A stretch of 64,000 nucleotides of DNA from Flaviaesturariibacter aridisoli (GTDB lineage: Bacteria; Bacteroidota; Bacteroidia; Chitinophagales; Chitinophagaceae): assembly GCF_004343705.1 (NCBI RefSeq), contig NZ_SKFH01000003.1, positions 62,001-126,000 on the forward strand, given 5' to 3'. Shown here piece after piece: positions 25,388 to 35,353 of this stretch. The notes under the pieces are model-generated. The model was not told the origin of the DNA and made no database searches. It saw only the letters and a program-made list of their open reading frames with translations. Numbering within the stretch: the first letter of the stretch is position 1; every line of letters begins with the position of its first letter. The position numbers were made by a program, and so were the translations under genes.

Positions 25388-27445
25388 CTAGTCCCACTTC
25401 AGACGCACCCCGGCAAACACACGCCGTCCCTGGTTGGGAGCATAAACATACGCCGGGTCGAAGGTCAGCTTGTACGGGTTTTCCGCGGTGGCCTTCACCT
25501 GCCCGCCGGCATCGTATTGCACGTTCTTATCGAAAGGATCGTGCGCCCGCGCGATCAGGAAGGGATTTCCCCGGTCGGGTGTCCAGTTGAGCAGGTTCTT
25601 GACGCCACCATACACTTCCACTTTCTTAGAGAGCCACTTGGTGACCTGCAGGTTTTGAATGCTCCATACCGGCGAGTACGGCTTGCGGGGATCGAGGTCG
25701 GAGATCAGCGGCAGCCGCATCGGCCCGTAGACATTCCCGGTGTAATCGATGCTCAGACCGGCCATAGGAAAGGAATACGTGAGCGACCAGGTGCCGCTGA
25801 AACGCTCAGTAAGCACGGGGCGCTCCCGTTCTGCCTTGCCATTGCGCGCACGCACCGTCGCCACGTCCTGCAGGGTCACTCCAATGTTGCCGCGCAGCCG
25901 GTTGCGCCAGTTGCCCTCCAGTGCCATGCTGATCCCTCTCGACTCCGCGTGACCGTCGAGGTTGGCATAAATGATCTTGTTGGGATCGCTGTCGTAATCG
26001 GGTTGTATGCGGTTGTAGAAATACGTATACCAGGCCGAAACATCAAGTGTAAAAGCACGACCGGCGCGGCCGAAGGGCAGCGTGTAATTGAGACTACCGT
26101 TGTAGCTCGTTTCGGGCTTCAGCGCCTCCCGTATTTCTACGGTCCGGGCACCGGTCAGTGCGGCGTGTTCTTCGGTAAAGATGCTGACCACCCGAAACCC
26201 GGTGCCGGCATTGAGGCGCAGCACCTGCTGCCGCGGGAGCAGCCACTTCCAGGCGGCGCGGGGCGTGAAGATACTGCGGTGCAGCGGGTGATGGTCCCAG
26301 CGCAGGCCGAGCAATACAGTGTGCTTCGCGGCCAGCTTCCACTCGTCCTGCACGAAAAGCCCCGGCAACAGGGTCTTCTCCGGCCGGTTTACCCCGCTCA
26401 ATGTATCGCGCGTGGCCGTCGAATTATCGTCGTAAACAGTATGCCGGGTAACGGCGCCGGCCAGGAGGCCATGTTTGCCCGCCGCCCAGGCGCCCGTCAG
26501 CTGGCCGTATAGGATGCGCTGGTCGCCATCGAACGGCATTGAGCCATAAGCGGCGTCCTGATGGTGGCCCGTGGCGCTGAACGCAAAATGCCATTGGCCC
26601 GCGACGGGCAACTGGTACCGGCCGATCAACTCCCACCGGCTGGTGTAAATACTCTCGCCATACACCTCCTTTCCCCCGCGGTACTTGCGCGACCAGCCCA
26701 GCTCGCCGCCCCAGCGGTCTTCGTAAAAGTAGCGGGCCGCTAACGTGGCCGTGCGCCCGGCGCCACGCGCCAGCTGCCACTTCTGAAACAACGACACGCG
26801 GTGTTGCAGCGTCACATCGGTAAAGCCATCACCGTTACGGTCTTGCGGCGTTTGGTAATTGAAATAGTGCAGGCCCGTCAGCACCGATGCCTTCCCGAGC
26901 CGGAAGCGTGCGCCCGCGTCGAGGCTGTGCTCGCTCCAGCTCGTGCTCATCAGGTTCATCGAAAAGCGCGGCGCCTTTGCCGGGTCGCGGGTAATGACAT
27001 TGATAAGGCCGCCGATCGCTTCCGAGCCGTATAAGCCCGAGGCCGGCCCCTTGATCAACTCTACTTTTTCGAGCAGTTGGCTGGGAATGCCGAATAGCCC
27101 GTATACGGAGGAGAGACTGCTCAGGATGGGCATCCCGTCGATGGTGACCATCGTGTAGGGCCCTTCGAGCCCGTTGATGTGAATGTCGCCCGTGTTGCAC
27201 ACGCTGCAGTTGATCTGCGGCCGCACGCCGTTCACCTGCTGCAGCGATTCAAACAGGCTCGGTGCGGGGTTCTTCCGGAAAAATTGCGCGGAATAAACCT
27301 CTACCGCCACCGGGCTTTCGAGCCGCCGCACGGGCTTCATGGTACCCGATACCACCACTTCTTCCATGGAAGACTTGAAGAGCGTATCCTGCGCGCCCGC
27401 AGCGGCGGGCAGGAAAACAACTAGAGCGACAAGGGTACCACGCAT
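25388..27445 (-). CDS. TonB-dependent outer-membrane receptor, metal-type
   Basis: 685 residues with a signal peptide (VVFLPAAAGAQ). The plug (about 28-160) carries EEVVVSGTMKPVRRLESPVA, NGLEGPYTMVTIDGMPILSS and KGPASGLYGSEAIGGLINVI. A barrel follows, ending in a C-terminal strand with aromatic residues (FAGVRLKWD). An unusual CSVCNTGDIHING pair of cysteines sits in the plug. This receptor type is annotated as ferrienterochelin/colicin-like, but its divergent DtxR-family regulator suggests a metal or metal complex. Promoter box TACCTTTG and a TTTGG palindrome lie in the 79-base divergent region. No downstream SusD. Confidence 0.9.
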   Translation of the reverse strand: MRGTLVALVVFLPAAAGAQDTLFKSSMEEVVVSGTMKPVRRLESPVAVEVYSAQFFRKNPAPSLFESLQQVNGVRPQINCSVCNTGDIHINGLEGPYTMVTIDGMPILSSLSSVYGLFGIPSQLLEKVELIKGPASGLYGSEAIGGLINVITRDPAKAPRFSMNLMSTSWSEHSLDAGARFRLGKASVLTGLHYFNYQTPQDRNGDGFTDVTLQHRVSLFQKWQLARGAGRTATLAARYFYEDRWGGELGWSRKYRGGKEVYGESIYTSRWELIGRYQLPVAGQWHFAFSATGHHQDAAYGSMPFDGDQRILYGQLTGAWAAGKHGLLAGAVTRHTVYDDNSTATRDTLSGVNRPEKTLLPGLFVQDEWKLAAKHTVLLGLRWDHHPLHRSIFTPRAAWKWLLPRQQVLRLNAGTGFRVVSIFTEEHAALTGARTVEIREALKPETSYNGSLNYTLPFGRAGRAFTLDVSAWYTYFYNRIQPDYDSDPNKIIYANLDGHAESRGISMALEGNWRNRLRGNIGVTLQDVATVRARNGKAERERPVLTERFSGTWSLTYSFPMAGLSIDYTGNVYGPMRLPLISDLDPRKPYSPVWSIQNLQVTKWLSKKVEVYGGVKNLLNWTPDRGNPFLIARAHDPFDKNVQYDAGGQVKATAENPYKLTFDPAYVYAPNQGRRVFAGVRLKWD

Positions 27446-27462
27446 AGGTTTCTTTTATACAC

Positions 27463-27470
27463 CAAAGGTA
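27463..27470 (-). promoter_or_regulatory. TAnnTTTG promoter box for TonB receptor
   Basis: Reverse strand TACCTTTG, 17 bases before ATG 27445. Confidence 0.5.
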
Positions 27471-27475
27471 GTTTA

Positions 27476-27489
27476 TTTGGGATACCAAA
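27476..27489. promoter_or_regulatory. candidate operator TTTGGGATACCAAA
   Basis: A perfect TTTGG-4-CCAAA inverted repeat lies between the two divergent promoter boxes. Further half-sites flank it (CCAAA at 27462-27466, TTGGTA at 27495-27500). Its position, just upstream of both boxes, suits repression of both genes by the DtxR-like protein. The regulator-site link is inference. Confidence 0.45.
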
Positions 27490-27512
27490 TATTATTGGTA
27501 CGGAATACCTGC

Positions 27513-27520
27513 TATTTTTG
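27513..27520 (+). promoter_or_regulatory. TAnnTTTG promoter box for DtxR-like gene
   Basis: TATTTTTG ends 4 bases before ATG 27525. Confidence 0.55.
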
Positions 27521-27524
27521 GGCC

Positions 27525-28187
27525 ATGTCGCATTTTACCCACCACTACGAGGAGAACTACCTGAAAGCGATCTATAAGCTGCAGCAAAAGGGTGGCAAGG
27601 TGAACAATATCGCCCTGTCGCGCTACCTCGACCTGAACCCCGCCTCGGTGCTGGAGATGGTGCGTAAAATGAATGAAAAGGGTCTGGTTCAGGCGCAACC
27701 TGACAAGTCAATCGCACTGAGTCGCGGCGGCGAGCGCCGGGCGCTGGCCATTATCCGTCGCCACCGGCTGTGGGAAGTGTTCCTGGTTGACAGGCTCGGC
27801 TACCAGTGGCATGAGGTCCATCACCTGGCCGAGCAGCTCGAGCACATCGACTCGGACGACTTGGTAGACCGGCTGGAAGCCTTCCTGAAGTTCCCCCTTG
27901 TGGACCCCCATGGCGACCCTATTCCCGATAAGAACGGCCGGGTGCCCGAAAGCAACGCGGTGCCCCTCACCGAAGCGGCCGTCGGCCGGAGCTACGTGAT
28001 CCGCTCCTTTGCCGACACCGACGATTCCTTCCTGGACTACCTCGGAAAGCTGCAACTAAGGCCGGGTACGCGGATCAAGCTGCTGGAACACCTTGAATAC
28101 GACGGCTCCTGCCAGGTGCAGGTGCAAAAGGTGACGCTCCAGCTTTCCGAGAAAGTTGCCGGAAATATCCTCGTTTCGCAGCCCTGA
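27525..28187 (+). CDS. DtxR/MntR-family metal-dependent transcriptional regulator
   Basis: 220 residues in three parts. An N-terminal winged helix (HYEENYLKAIYKLQQKGG, LSRYLDLNPASVLEMVRKMN) is followed by a metal-binding/dimerisation domain with HRLWEVFLVDRLGYQWHEVH, the His/Glu-rich LAEQLEHI and FPLVDPHGDPIPD. A C-terminal FeoA/SH3-like domain closes the protein (LGKLQLRPGTRIKLLEHLEY). Such proteins repress iron or manganese uptake when metal-loaded. It is divergent from a TonB receptor and probably controls it and itself through the palindrome at 27476. The Nramp gene at 6035 is another plausible target, but I found no copy of that palindrome there. Confidence 0.88.
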   Translation: MSHFTHHYEENYLKAIYKLQQKGGKVNNIALSRYLDLNPASVLEMVRKMNEKGLVQAQPDKSIALSRGGERRALAIIRRHRLWEVFLVDRLGYQWHEVHHLAEQLEHIDSDDLVDRLEAFLKFPLVDPHGDPIPDKNGRVPESNAVPLTEAAVGRSYVIRSFADTDDSFLDYLGKLQLRPGTRIKLLEHLEYDGSCQVQVQKVTLQLSEKVAGNILVSQP

Positions 28188-28233
28188 GCCGTTTCTGGCA
28201 CGGCCTTTCGCTCTACAGCTTATAGAGTGCCCC

Positions 28234-28644
28234 ATGAAACAAATACTTGTCTTACTCCTCAGCTTCGGCCTTGTTGGCGCCGCAGCTGCGCAAAGCACGG
28301 ACTGCGCTTCGAAACTGGATGCGATCAACCGCAGCTACGAGGAACAGGAAAAAGCGATCAGCAATAATCCGAAGGTGAATGCCATCGACCGCGAGTACCG
28401 AACGCTCATGCTGTATTTCTACCGCACGGACCGGCTGAGCGCACAGGAAAAGGCCTGTGCGGGCGGATCCCGGTACAAAAGCTGCCTGGCGCAGGCCAAC
28501 GTGCTGAACGAATCGTTCAACCGGCGCCTGAGCGAACTGCGCAACCGCCGCATGAATATGACAGAGCGCAGCACCGAAACCGACCGATTGAACACCGAAC
28601 GAAATGAGCGGCTGCGTGACCTACGGGATACCTGCAGCCGTTAG
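28234..28644 (+). CDS. small secreted charged helical protein
   Basis: 136 residues: signal peptide (LLLSFGLVGAAAAQ), then an alpha-helical, Arg/Glu-rich mature part with four cysteines (TDCASKL, KACAGGSRYKSC, DTCSR). It resembles periplasmic helical-hairpin proteins, but I cannot name a family. ATG 28234 is chosen because upstream codons lack the signal peptide. It follows the DtxR-like gene by 46 bases and may share its mRNA, which would hint at a metal-stress role (inference). Confidence 0.6.
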   Translation: MKQILVLLLSFGLVGAAAAQSTDCASKLDAINRSYEEQEKAISNNPKVNAIDREYRTLMLYFYRTDRLSAQEKACAGGSRYKSCLAQANVLNESFNRRLSELRNRRMNMTERSTETDRLNTERNERLRDLRDTCSR

Positions 28645-28725
28645 TTAGGTACCTTTTAACGAATACTTGGCCCAAACCCGGCCGTTTGGCACGCATTTTT
28701 GAATGGTGCCTGTAAATCGAAGCGT

Positions 28726-29172
28726 ATGAAAAAGCTATTCACTCTTCTCGTCTGCACCGGCCTTGCCTCCGCCTCCTTCGCCCAAAGCGACCGCGATCGC
28801 GCAGCCGACGTCATTCTCCGGGGCGGCAACAACAGCAGCACTGCCTCCTACCCCACCGGCGGCAGCAATTGCCAGGATCAGATCAACGCCGTCAACCGCA
28901 ATTACGATGCTCAGGTGGCAGCCATGCGCGCCAACGGCAACTATACGGCGTCCGAGCGCGACTACAAGATCAGCCAGATCGAGCAGGCCCGACGCACCCG
29001 CCTCAATGAAGTGCGCCGCCGCTGTGGCGTTACGCACAGCGGCACCCACGGCCGGACCTATAAAGGCAATAAAGCCAAGGTGAAAGGCAATAACGGCAAC
29101 CACTATGGTTGGGAAAAAGGGAAAGGCAACCCGCACCGCTCGGGTGGAAAGTGGAAAGGAAAAGAGGACTAA
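28726..29172 (+). CDS. small secreted basic protein with Lys/Gly/Asn-rich tail
   Basis: 148 residues with a signal peptide (LLVCTGLASASFAQ). The middle (CQDQINAVNRNYDAQVAAMR ... SQIEQARRTRLNEVRRRC) is a short helical hairpin bounded by two cysteines and shaped like the core of the preceding protein. The last 45 residues are a disordered Gly/Lys/His-rich tail (YKGNKAKVKGNNGNHYGW). The two neighbouring proteins may be distant duplicates. The gene ends at a strong terminator (29191). Function unknown; nucleic-acid or metal binding by the tail is only a guess. Confidence 0.6.
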   Translation: MKKLFTLLVCTGLASASFAQSDRDRAADVILRGGNNSSTASYPTGGSNCQDQINAVNRNYDAQVAAMRANGNYTASERDYKISQIEQARRTRLNEVRRRCGVTHSGTHGRTYKGNKAKVKGNNGNHYGWEKGKGNPHRSGGKWKGKED

Positions 29173-29190
29173 GGCAGTACTTATAACGAA

Positions 29191-29223
29191 ACGGGCCCCG
29201 TATTTCTACGGGGCCCGTTTTTT
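29191..29223. terminator. strong bidirectional terminator with CGTA-TTTC-TACG tip
   Basis: A perfect 12-base stem ACGGGCCCCGTA/TACGGGGCCCGT with TTTC loop, followed by seven T's on the + strand. Read from the other strand, for accC, the loop is GAAA, a GNRA tetraloop. Confidence 0.85.
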
Positions 29224-29241
29224 TGCCCGCCTGGGCGGCAC

Positions 29242-30579
<1,338 letters not shown>

Positions 30580-30602
30580 AATCTTTCTTTTGGTGAAAAC
30601 AA

Positions 30603-31082
30603 TTAAGCGGGCTCGACCAGGAACAGGGGTTGATCATATTCAACCGGGGAAGCGTCTTCCACCAGGATCTTAACGATCTTGCCTTTCACTTCGCTTTCGA
30701 TCTCGTTGAACAGCTTCATCGCTTCGATGATGCAGACCACCTTGCCGGGGCTCACGTCGTCGCCTACTTCGCAGAAGTTGGGCTTGTCGGGCGAGGGACG
30801 GCGGTAGAACGTACCGATCATCGGGCTCTTGATGGTGATGGTGTTTGCCGGAGCGGCAGCCGCGGGCGTGTGTCCGCCTGCGGGAAGGGCGGCGGGTGCA
30901 GCCGGGGCGTGCATTTGCTGCATCGGCAGCTGCATCTGCGGCATCGAGGCGGCCATCACCTGCGTGATCTGCTCTTCCTTCTGACGGATCGTGATCTTGA
31001 ACTCTTTCTGCTCAATAGTCACTTCACCGATATTAGAGTCGTTGACCAGCTGGATCAACTCCTGAATTTGCTTAAAATCCAT
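30603..31082 (-). CDS. accB: acetyl-CoA carboxylase biotin carboxyl carrier protein
   Basis: 159 residues. The C-terminal biotinyl domain (about 85-159) has the biotinylation site [11 protein letters not shown], with Lys modified. A flexible Ala/Pro-rich linker ([19 protein letters not shown]) follows an N-terminal helical segment ([20 protein letters not shown]). It carries CO2 between AccC and the AccA/AccD transferase. ATG 31082 is preferred over the in-frame TTG at 31091. It is the first gene before accC; efp lies 235 bases upstream behind a terminator. Confidence 0.96.
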   Translation of the reverse strand: MDFKQIQELIQLVNDSNIGEVTIEQKEFKITIRQKEEQITQVMAASMPQMQLPMQQMHAPAAPAALPAGGHTPAAAAPANTITIKSPMIGTFYRRPSPDKPNFCEVGDDVSPGKVVCIIEAMKLFNEIESEVKGKIVKILVEDASPVEYDQPLFLVEPA

Positions 31083-31278
31083 GTGCTTCAATTTGAAAAG
31101 GTTTTGGTTGAACAGGGGGCTAAGATAGGGCGAAAATAAGGTTTAGACAGGTTTAGAAAGGTTTAAGGGTTTCGGTTTTACGGTTGCAGTTTGCCGTACA
31201 ATACTAAGGTCAGCTTCCACATTCGCTGGCAGCTCCTTAATCAGCAGGTCCGATTTACCCATAAACGAATAAACCAAC

Positions 31279-31300
31279 AAAGCCTCCTTGCGGAGGCTTT
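31279..31300 (-). terminator. intrinsic terminator of efp
   Basis: Stem AAAGCCTCC/GGAGGCTTT with a 4-base loop lies just after the efp stop, separating efp from accB-accC. The rest of 31083-31278 shows GGTTTAGA-type words but no gene. Confidence 0.7.
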
Positions 31301-31317
31301 GCGTATTCGGATGTCCG

Positions 31318-31884
31318 TTATTCTTTCACGCGCTCTACGTATTCACCGGTCTTGGTGTTTACGCGGATGGCATCGCCTTCGTTCACAAACAGGGGCACCA
31401 TTACCTGGGCGCCGGTTTCGATCGTGGCGGGCTTCAGCGTACGGGTCGCGGTATCGCCTTTCATACCCGGCTCGCTGTAGGTGATCTTGGTAACGATCTT
31501 CTCGGGGAGTTCCACGGTCATGGGCAGCTCGGTTTCCGTGTTCACCAGCACGGAGCAAACCATGCCTTCCGTGAGGAACTTAGGGGCGTCTACGAGGTTC
31601 TCGGAAACGGCCACCTGCTCGAAGGTCTCGTTGTCCATGAAGTTGTAGCCCGTATCGTCCTGGTAGAGGTACTGGAAATCGCGACGCTCCACGCGTACGG
31701 GGAAGATGTTTTCACCGCTGTTCCAGGTTTTTTCGATGGTCCGGTTGTTGTCCACACCCGCGAGCTTCGCCCAAACCTTGGCGGCCGCACGGGCGGTCTT
31801 GTTTTCACCGTATTCCACTACTTTGTACAAACTGCCGTCCAGCTTGATGATCAAGCCCCGGCTGATATCTGCGGTCGTTGCCAT
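31318..31884 (-). CDS. efp: elongation factor P
   Basis: 188 residues, the normal EF-P length, with three beta-barrel domains. EF-P binds stalled ribosomes and aids peptide bonds at polyproline. The N-terminal domain starts MATTADISRGLIIKLDGSLY. VWAKLAGVDNNRTIEKTWNSGE follows, and the C-terminal domain has the family block GMKGDTATRTLKPATIETGA. The loop that carries the modified residue in other EF-Ps (KPGKG) is not visible as such: the aligned region reads TARAAAKVWAKLAG, so it may be an EF-P-like variant. Promoter box TATATTTG lies 21 bases upstream. Confidence 0.93.
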   Translation of the reverse strand: MATTADISRGLIIKLDGSLYKVVEYGENKTARAAAKVWAKLAGVDNNRTIEKTWNSGENIFPVRVERRDFQYLYQDDTGYNFMDNETFEQVAVSENLVDAPKFLTEGMVCSVLVNTETELPMTVELPEKIVTKITYSEPGMKGDTATRTLKPATIETGAQVMVPLFVNEGDAIRVNTKTGEYVERVKE

Positions 31885-31905
31885 GGTAATAAATTAAAGA
31901 GGCGG

Positions 31906-31913
31906 CAAATATA
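31906..31913 (-). promoter_or_regulatory. TAnnTTTG promoter box for efp
   Basis: Reverse strand TATATTTG, 21 bases before ATG 31884. Confidence 0.55.
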
Positions 31914-32084
31914 AGGGATTAGATGGTTTAAGGGTTTAGGGGGCAGGGGTTCAGGGAGCTCAGCTGATTTGCGGCCTCTCCGACATCCGGGATCCGGCAT
32001 GCGCCCGCCGGCATCAGGATACCGGGGTCCTGTATCCCTCCTGTGGCATCGTTTTTTTAGCCAGCTTCCGCAGAAACCGGCATT

Positions 32085-34658
32085 ATGGACCTAAGCTCAG
32101 CACTCAGCGCGCGCAGCCGCGCCCTTCTCCTCATCGCGGCAACCCTCCTGGGCTTCGCGCCCTCGCTCTCCGCCCAGCAAAGCACGATCACCGAAGGCCC
32201 CACGGGGCAACCTCCGCGGGCTCGTGTAATAGCCGGGCCGGAGTATAAGGCCGGCAGTACGAAGCGCGCCTTTCTCGGCCGGCACTACCGCGCCGAATGG
32301 ACGGAGCCGGTGTGGGTGCCGGTGCTCAACCTCGACACGCTCGGCGGCCTGACACCGGTGCAACAGGGCGGCGGGCGGCAAACGCGAACCCTCCGGCTGA
32401 AGGACGCGCAGGGCCGGCAGTATGTGCTGCGCTCTGTGGACAAAGACTATGGCGGCGCCCTTCCCGAAGTGACCCACGGCACCTTTATTGAGAAGCTCGG
32501 CAAAGACCAGGTATCAAGCGGCCATCCCTACGCGGCACTCACCGTGCCCCTGATGGCGGAAGCGGCCGGCATTTACCATACCCGCCCTACGATTGTGCTG
32601 GTGCCCGACGACCCGCGCCTCGGCGAATACCGGGCGGCATTCGGCAACCTGCTTTGCCTGTTCGAGGAACGGCCCGACGACAACGAGTCGACGGCGCCCA
32701 ATTTCGGTAATGCGAAAGATGTAATCGGCACCGAAAAGCTCTACGAGCACCTCCGCAGCGATCCTACCCAGCAGGTGGACCAGGAAGCATTTGTCCGCGC
32801 CCGCCTCTTCGATATGTTCCTCGGCGACTGGGGCCGCCATGACGACCAGTGGCGTTGGGGCAAATTCACGGAAGGCGGCCATACCGTATACCGGCCCATC
32901 CCCCGCGACCGCGACCAGGCCTATGCGCTTTTTGATGGGGTCATTCCCTGGATCGCCACCTCGCCCGAGCCGCTCGAAGTGTTGCAAACGTTTGGGGGAG
33001 ACATCAAGAACCTGAAGAAATACAATTTCCCCGCACGCTATATCGACCGCCAGCTGACCAACGAAGTGCCGGCCGAACGCTGGGTGGCCATAGCACGCGA
33101 CCTGCAGCAGCGGCTGACCGACAGCGTGATCGAAACATCGGTGCGGCAGCTGCCGCCGGAAATCTTCCAGCACTCCGGCGAAACGATCATTGCCAAGCTG
33201 AAAAGCCGCCGGGGGCACCTCGAAGGCTATGCGCAGAAATATGCCCACTACATCAACGAGCAGGTGGAGATCGTGGGCACCAAGGGCGCCGATCGCTTCG
33301 TGGTGCGGCCCGCCGAAGGCCGCCAGCTGGAAGTACAGGTATTTGCGCCGGGCGCAACAGCGCCGCACTACAACCGCCGCTTCGACCCGCACGAAACCAA
33401 CGAGATCCGGCTCTACGGCCTCAGCGGCGCCGACGCCTTCGACCTGCAGGGCGCGCGCAGCATCAAGGTGCGCATCATCGGTAGCGCCGACCCCGATTCG
33501 GTGACGGTTGCTGGCGGTGGACGCAAAGTGATCGTATATGACAACCCGGGCGATGCCATTGCGGGCCCTGCGCGCGTGAAGCTGTCCACCGACACGGCGA
33601 TCAACCGCTACGAATACCGCGCCTTTATTCCCAATACCGGCCACACCATCAAGTTCCCGAGCTACAGCAACCTGCGCGGCATTTACTTCAACCTCGGTTA
33701 TATCTACCGCAAATACCAGTTCCGTAAAGTGCCTTTCAGCTGGGAGCAGCGGCTTCGCTTCAACTATTCCTTCTCGCGCGGATCGGTGGGCGGCGACTAC
33801 TACGGTATTTTCAACCAGGTGATCGGACGCTGGAACCTGCTGCTCAATGCCCGTTACGACCAAAAGCTGAAACACTATTTCTTCGGCATCGGCAACGAGA
33901 CGGTTGTGGTGAACAAGGCCCGCAATTATTACCAGCTCCTTACCGAGGAAGGATCCGCCAGCGCCGGACTGGAGCGCCCCCTGGGCAAGCACCACCGCGC
34001 CGGGTTTACCTTCGGCTACGACAACATCCGCGTGCTCGCCGACACAGGTTACTCGGGCAAAGTGCTGCCGCTGACGCAAAGCCAAACGTTGCAGCACCAG
34101 TCGTTCGGCAACGTGGCCCTGTATTACGGCTTCCGCGCCGTCAACAACGACGTGGTACCCACAAAGGGCTTTTCGTTCGACGCCCTCGCGCGGCATACGG
34201 TGAATACGAACAGCACCGACCGTTCCTTCCAGCGCTACGAGGCCACCGCTACGGCTTACTTCCCGCTGACAAACGTCATCTCCCTGGTGATCCACGGTGG
34301 AGGTGCTACGGTGGAGGGCGATCCCGAATTTTACCAGCTGGCCACACTCGGCGGCGGTGCTTCCCTGCGAGGTTATAAGCGCGAGCGTTTTTATGGAAAG
34401 ACCGTCGCTTTCAACCAGAACGAGTTGCGTTTTCTCTGGGACCTGCGCAGCTGGCTGTTCAACGGCAAGGCCGGCGTCATCGGCTTCTTCGACCAGGGCC
34501 GCGTGTGGAACCCGGGTGAAAAATCCAGCCTCTGGCACACCGGCTTCGGAGGGGGCATTATGATCGCGCCCTTCAACCGTACCGCCATCACCCTCGCATA
34601 CGGCATCACACCCGAAGACCAGGTATTCAACCTGCGCCTCGGCACCAAGGTTTTCTGA
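32085..34658 (+). CDS. outer-membrane protein: kinase-like N-domain fused to Omp85-like barrel
   Basis: 857 residues with a signal peptide (LLGFAPSLSAQ). Residues about 100-400 carry a pattern like atypical kinases (CotH, HipA or PI3/4-kinase type): YVLRSVDKD (possible ATP-Lys region), FEERP, FLGDWGRHDDQWRW (246-258, resembling GDRHxxN) and RPIPRDRDQAYALFDG (about 272-288, resembling a metal-binding DFG segment). Residues about 520-857 are a beta-barrel ending ITLAYGITPEDQVFNLRLGT with the Omp85-type LGGGASLRGYKRERF and GFFDQGRVW. No POTRA domain is evident. The pairing implies a surface- or periplasm-facing enzyme on a barrel. Activity is inferred, not shown. Confidence 0.7.
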   Translation: MDLSSALSARSRALLLIAATLLGFAPSLSAQQSTITEGPTGQPPRARVIAGPEYKAGSTKRAFLGRHYRAEWTEPVWVPVLNLDTLGGLTPVQQGGGRQTRTLRLKDAQGRQYVLRSVDKDYGGALPEVTHGTFIEKLGKDQVSSGHPYAALTVPLMAEAAGIYHTRPTIVLVPDDPRLGEYRAAFGNLLCLFEERPDDNESTAPNFGNAKDVIGTEKLYEHLRSDPTQQVDQEAFVRARLFDMFLGDWGRHDDQWRWGKFTEGGHTVYRPIPRDRDQAYALFDGVIPWIATSPEPLEVLQTFGGDIKNLKKYNFPARYIDRQLTNEVPAERWVAIARDLQQRLTDSVIETSVRQLPPEIFQHSGETIIAKLKSRRGHLEGYAQKYAHYINEQVEIVGTKGADRFVVRPAEGRQLEVQVFAPGATAPHYNRRFDPHETNEIRLYGLSGADAFDLQGARSIKVRIIGSADPDSVTVAGGGRKVIVYDNPGDAIAGPARVKLSTDTAINRYEYRAFIPNTGHTIKFPSYSNLRGIYFNLGYIYRKYQFRKVPFSWEQRLRFNYSFSRGSVGGDYYGIFNQVIGRWNLLLNARYDQKLKHYFFGIGNETVVVNKARNYYQLLTEEGSASAGLERPLGKHHRAGFTFGYDNIRVLADTGYSGKVLPLTQSQTLQHQSFGNVALYYGFRAVNNDVVPTKGFSFDALARHTVNTNSTDRSFQRYEATATAYFPLTNVISLVIHGGGATVEGDPEFYQLATLGGGASLRGYKRERFYGKTVAFNQNELRFLWDLRSWLFNGKAGVIGFFDQGRVWNPGEKSSLWHTGFGGGIMIAPFNRTAITLAYGITPEDQVFNLRLGTKVF

Positions 34659-34742
34659 TTGCCCACCTGAGCACCAGCATTTTCGAGAACGCCCCGGCGT
34701 TAAGGCTCCGTTATTCCGGCCAGGGGCAGGCGCGGCCTGGTT

Positions 34743-34750
34743 TATATTTG
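34743..34750 (+). promoter_or_regulatory. TAnnTTTG promoter box
   Basis: TATATTTG ends 4 bases before ATG 34755. Confidence 0.55.
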
Positions 34751-34754
34751 ACCG

Positions 34755-35276
34755 ATGAAGCGATTCCTGTCCCTGGTCCTGCCCTTCCTGATCCTGGCCG
34801 TTGCCGCAGCGGCGCAACCCGATACCGCCACCCTTCCCTACAAGCGCTTTCCGGAGCTGCCCCCGCTGCAGCTGCTACTCGGCGATAGCAGCACGATGCT
34901 GACCAAAGACAAGCTGCCGCGCAAAAAGCCGACACTTATCTTCTTCTTCAGCACCGGCTGCGGACACTGCCAGCATACAACTGAGGAATTGGTGCAATAC
35001 TGCGACAGCCTGCCCAATATGAACCTCGTGATGGCCACCTTCGCTTCGGTTTCGGAGATGAATGCATTTCGCCAACGGTATCACACGGACAGCCTTCCAA
35101 ATGCATTTGTAGGTAAAGACGTGCACTTCCTGCTGCCGCCTTTTTATGGCATCGCCAACCTGCCGTTCCTTGCCTATTACAATAAGAAAGGCGAGTTTGT
35201 CGACATCATCGACGGTGGGCTACACGTGCCGCAGATCGCGGCGCGCATCCGCGAGCTGGAGAAACGCGGGCGCTGA
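34755..35276 (+). CDS. secreted thioredoxin-like protein
   Basis: 173 residues: signal peptide (LPFLILAVAAAAQ), then a thioredoxin fold with the redox motif CGHC in FFFSTGCGHCQHTTEEL and the cis-Pro in IANLPFLAYYNKKG. It resembles TlpA/ResA-type periplasmic thiol-disulfide oxidoreductases and probably reduces disulfides of exported proteins. Promoter box TATATTTG 4 bases before ATG predicts its own, leaderless, mRNA. A partner is not evident in the neighbourhood. Confidence 0.85.
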   Translation: MKRFLSLVLPFLILAVAAAAQPDTATLPYKRFPELPPLQLLLGDSSTMLTKDKLPRKKPTLIFFFSTGCGHCQHTTEELVQYCDSLPNMNLVMATFASVSEMNAFRQRYHTDSLPNAFVGKDVHFLLPPFYGIANLPFLAYYNKKGEFVDIIDGGLHVPQIAARIRELEKRGR

Positions 35277-35353
35277 CCGGCGCCCCCGCCGTATGACGCC
35301 AGCACCTATCTTCGCAGCGCAAAACCATTTTTGACCCAATAAATCATTCATCC

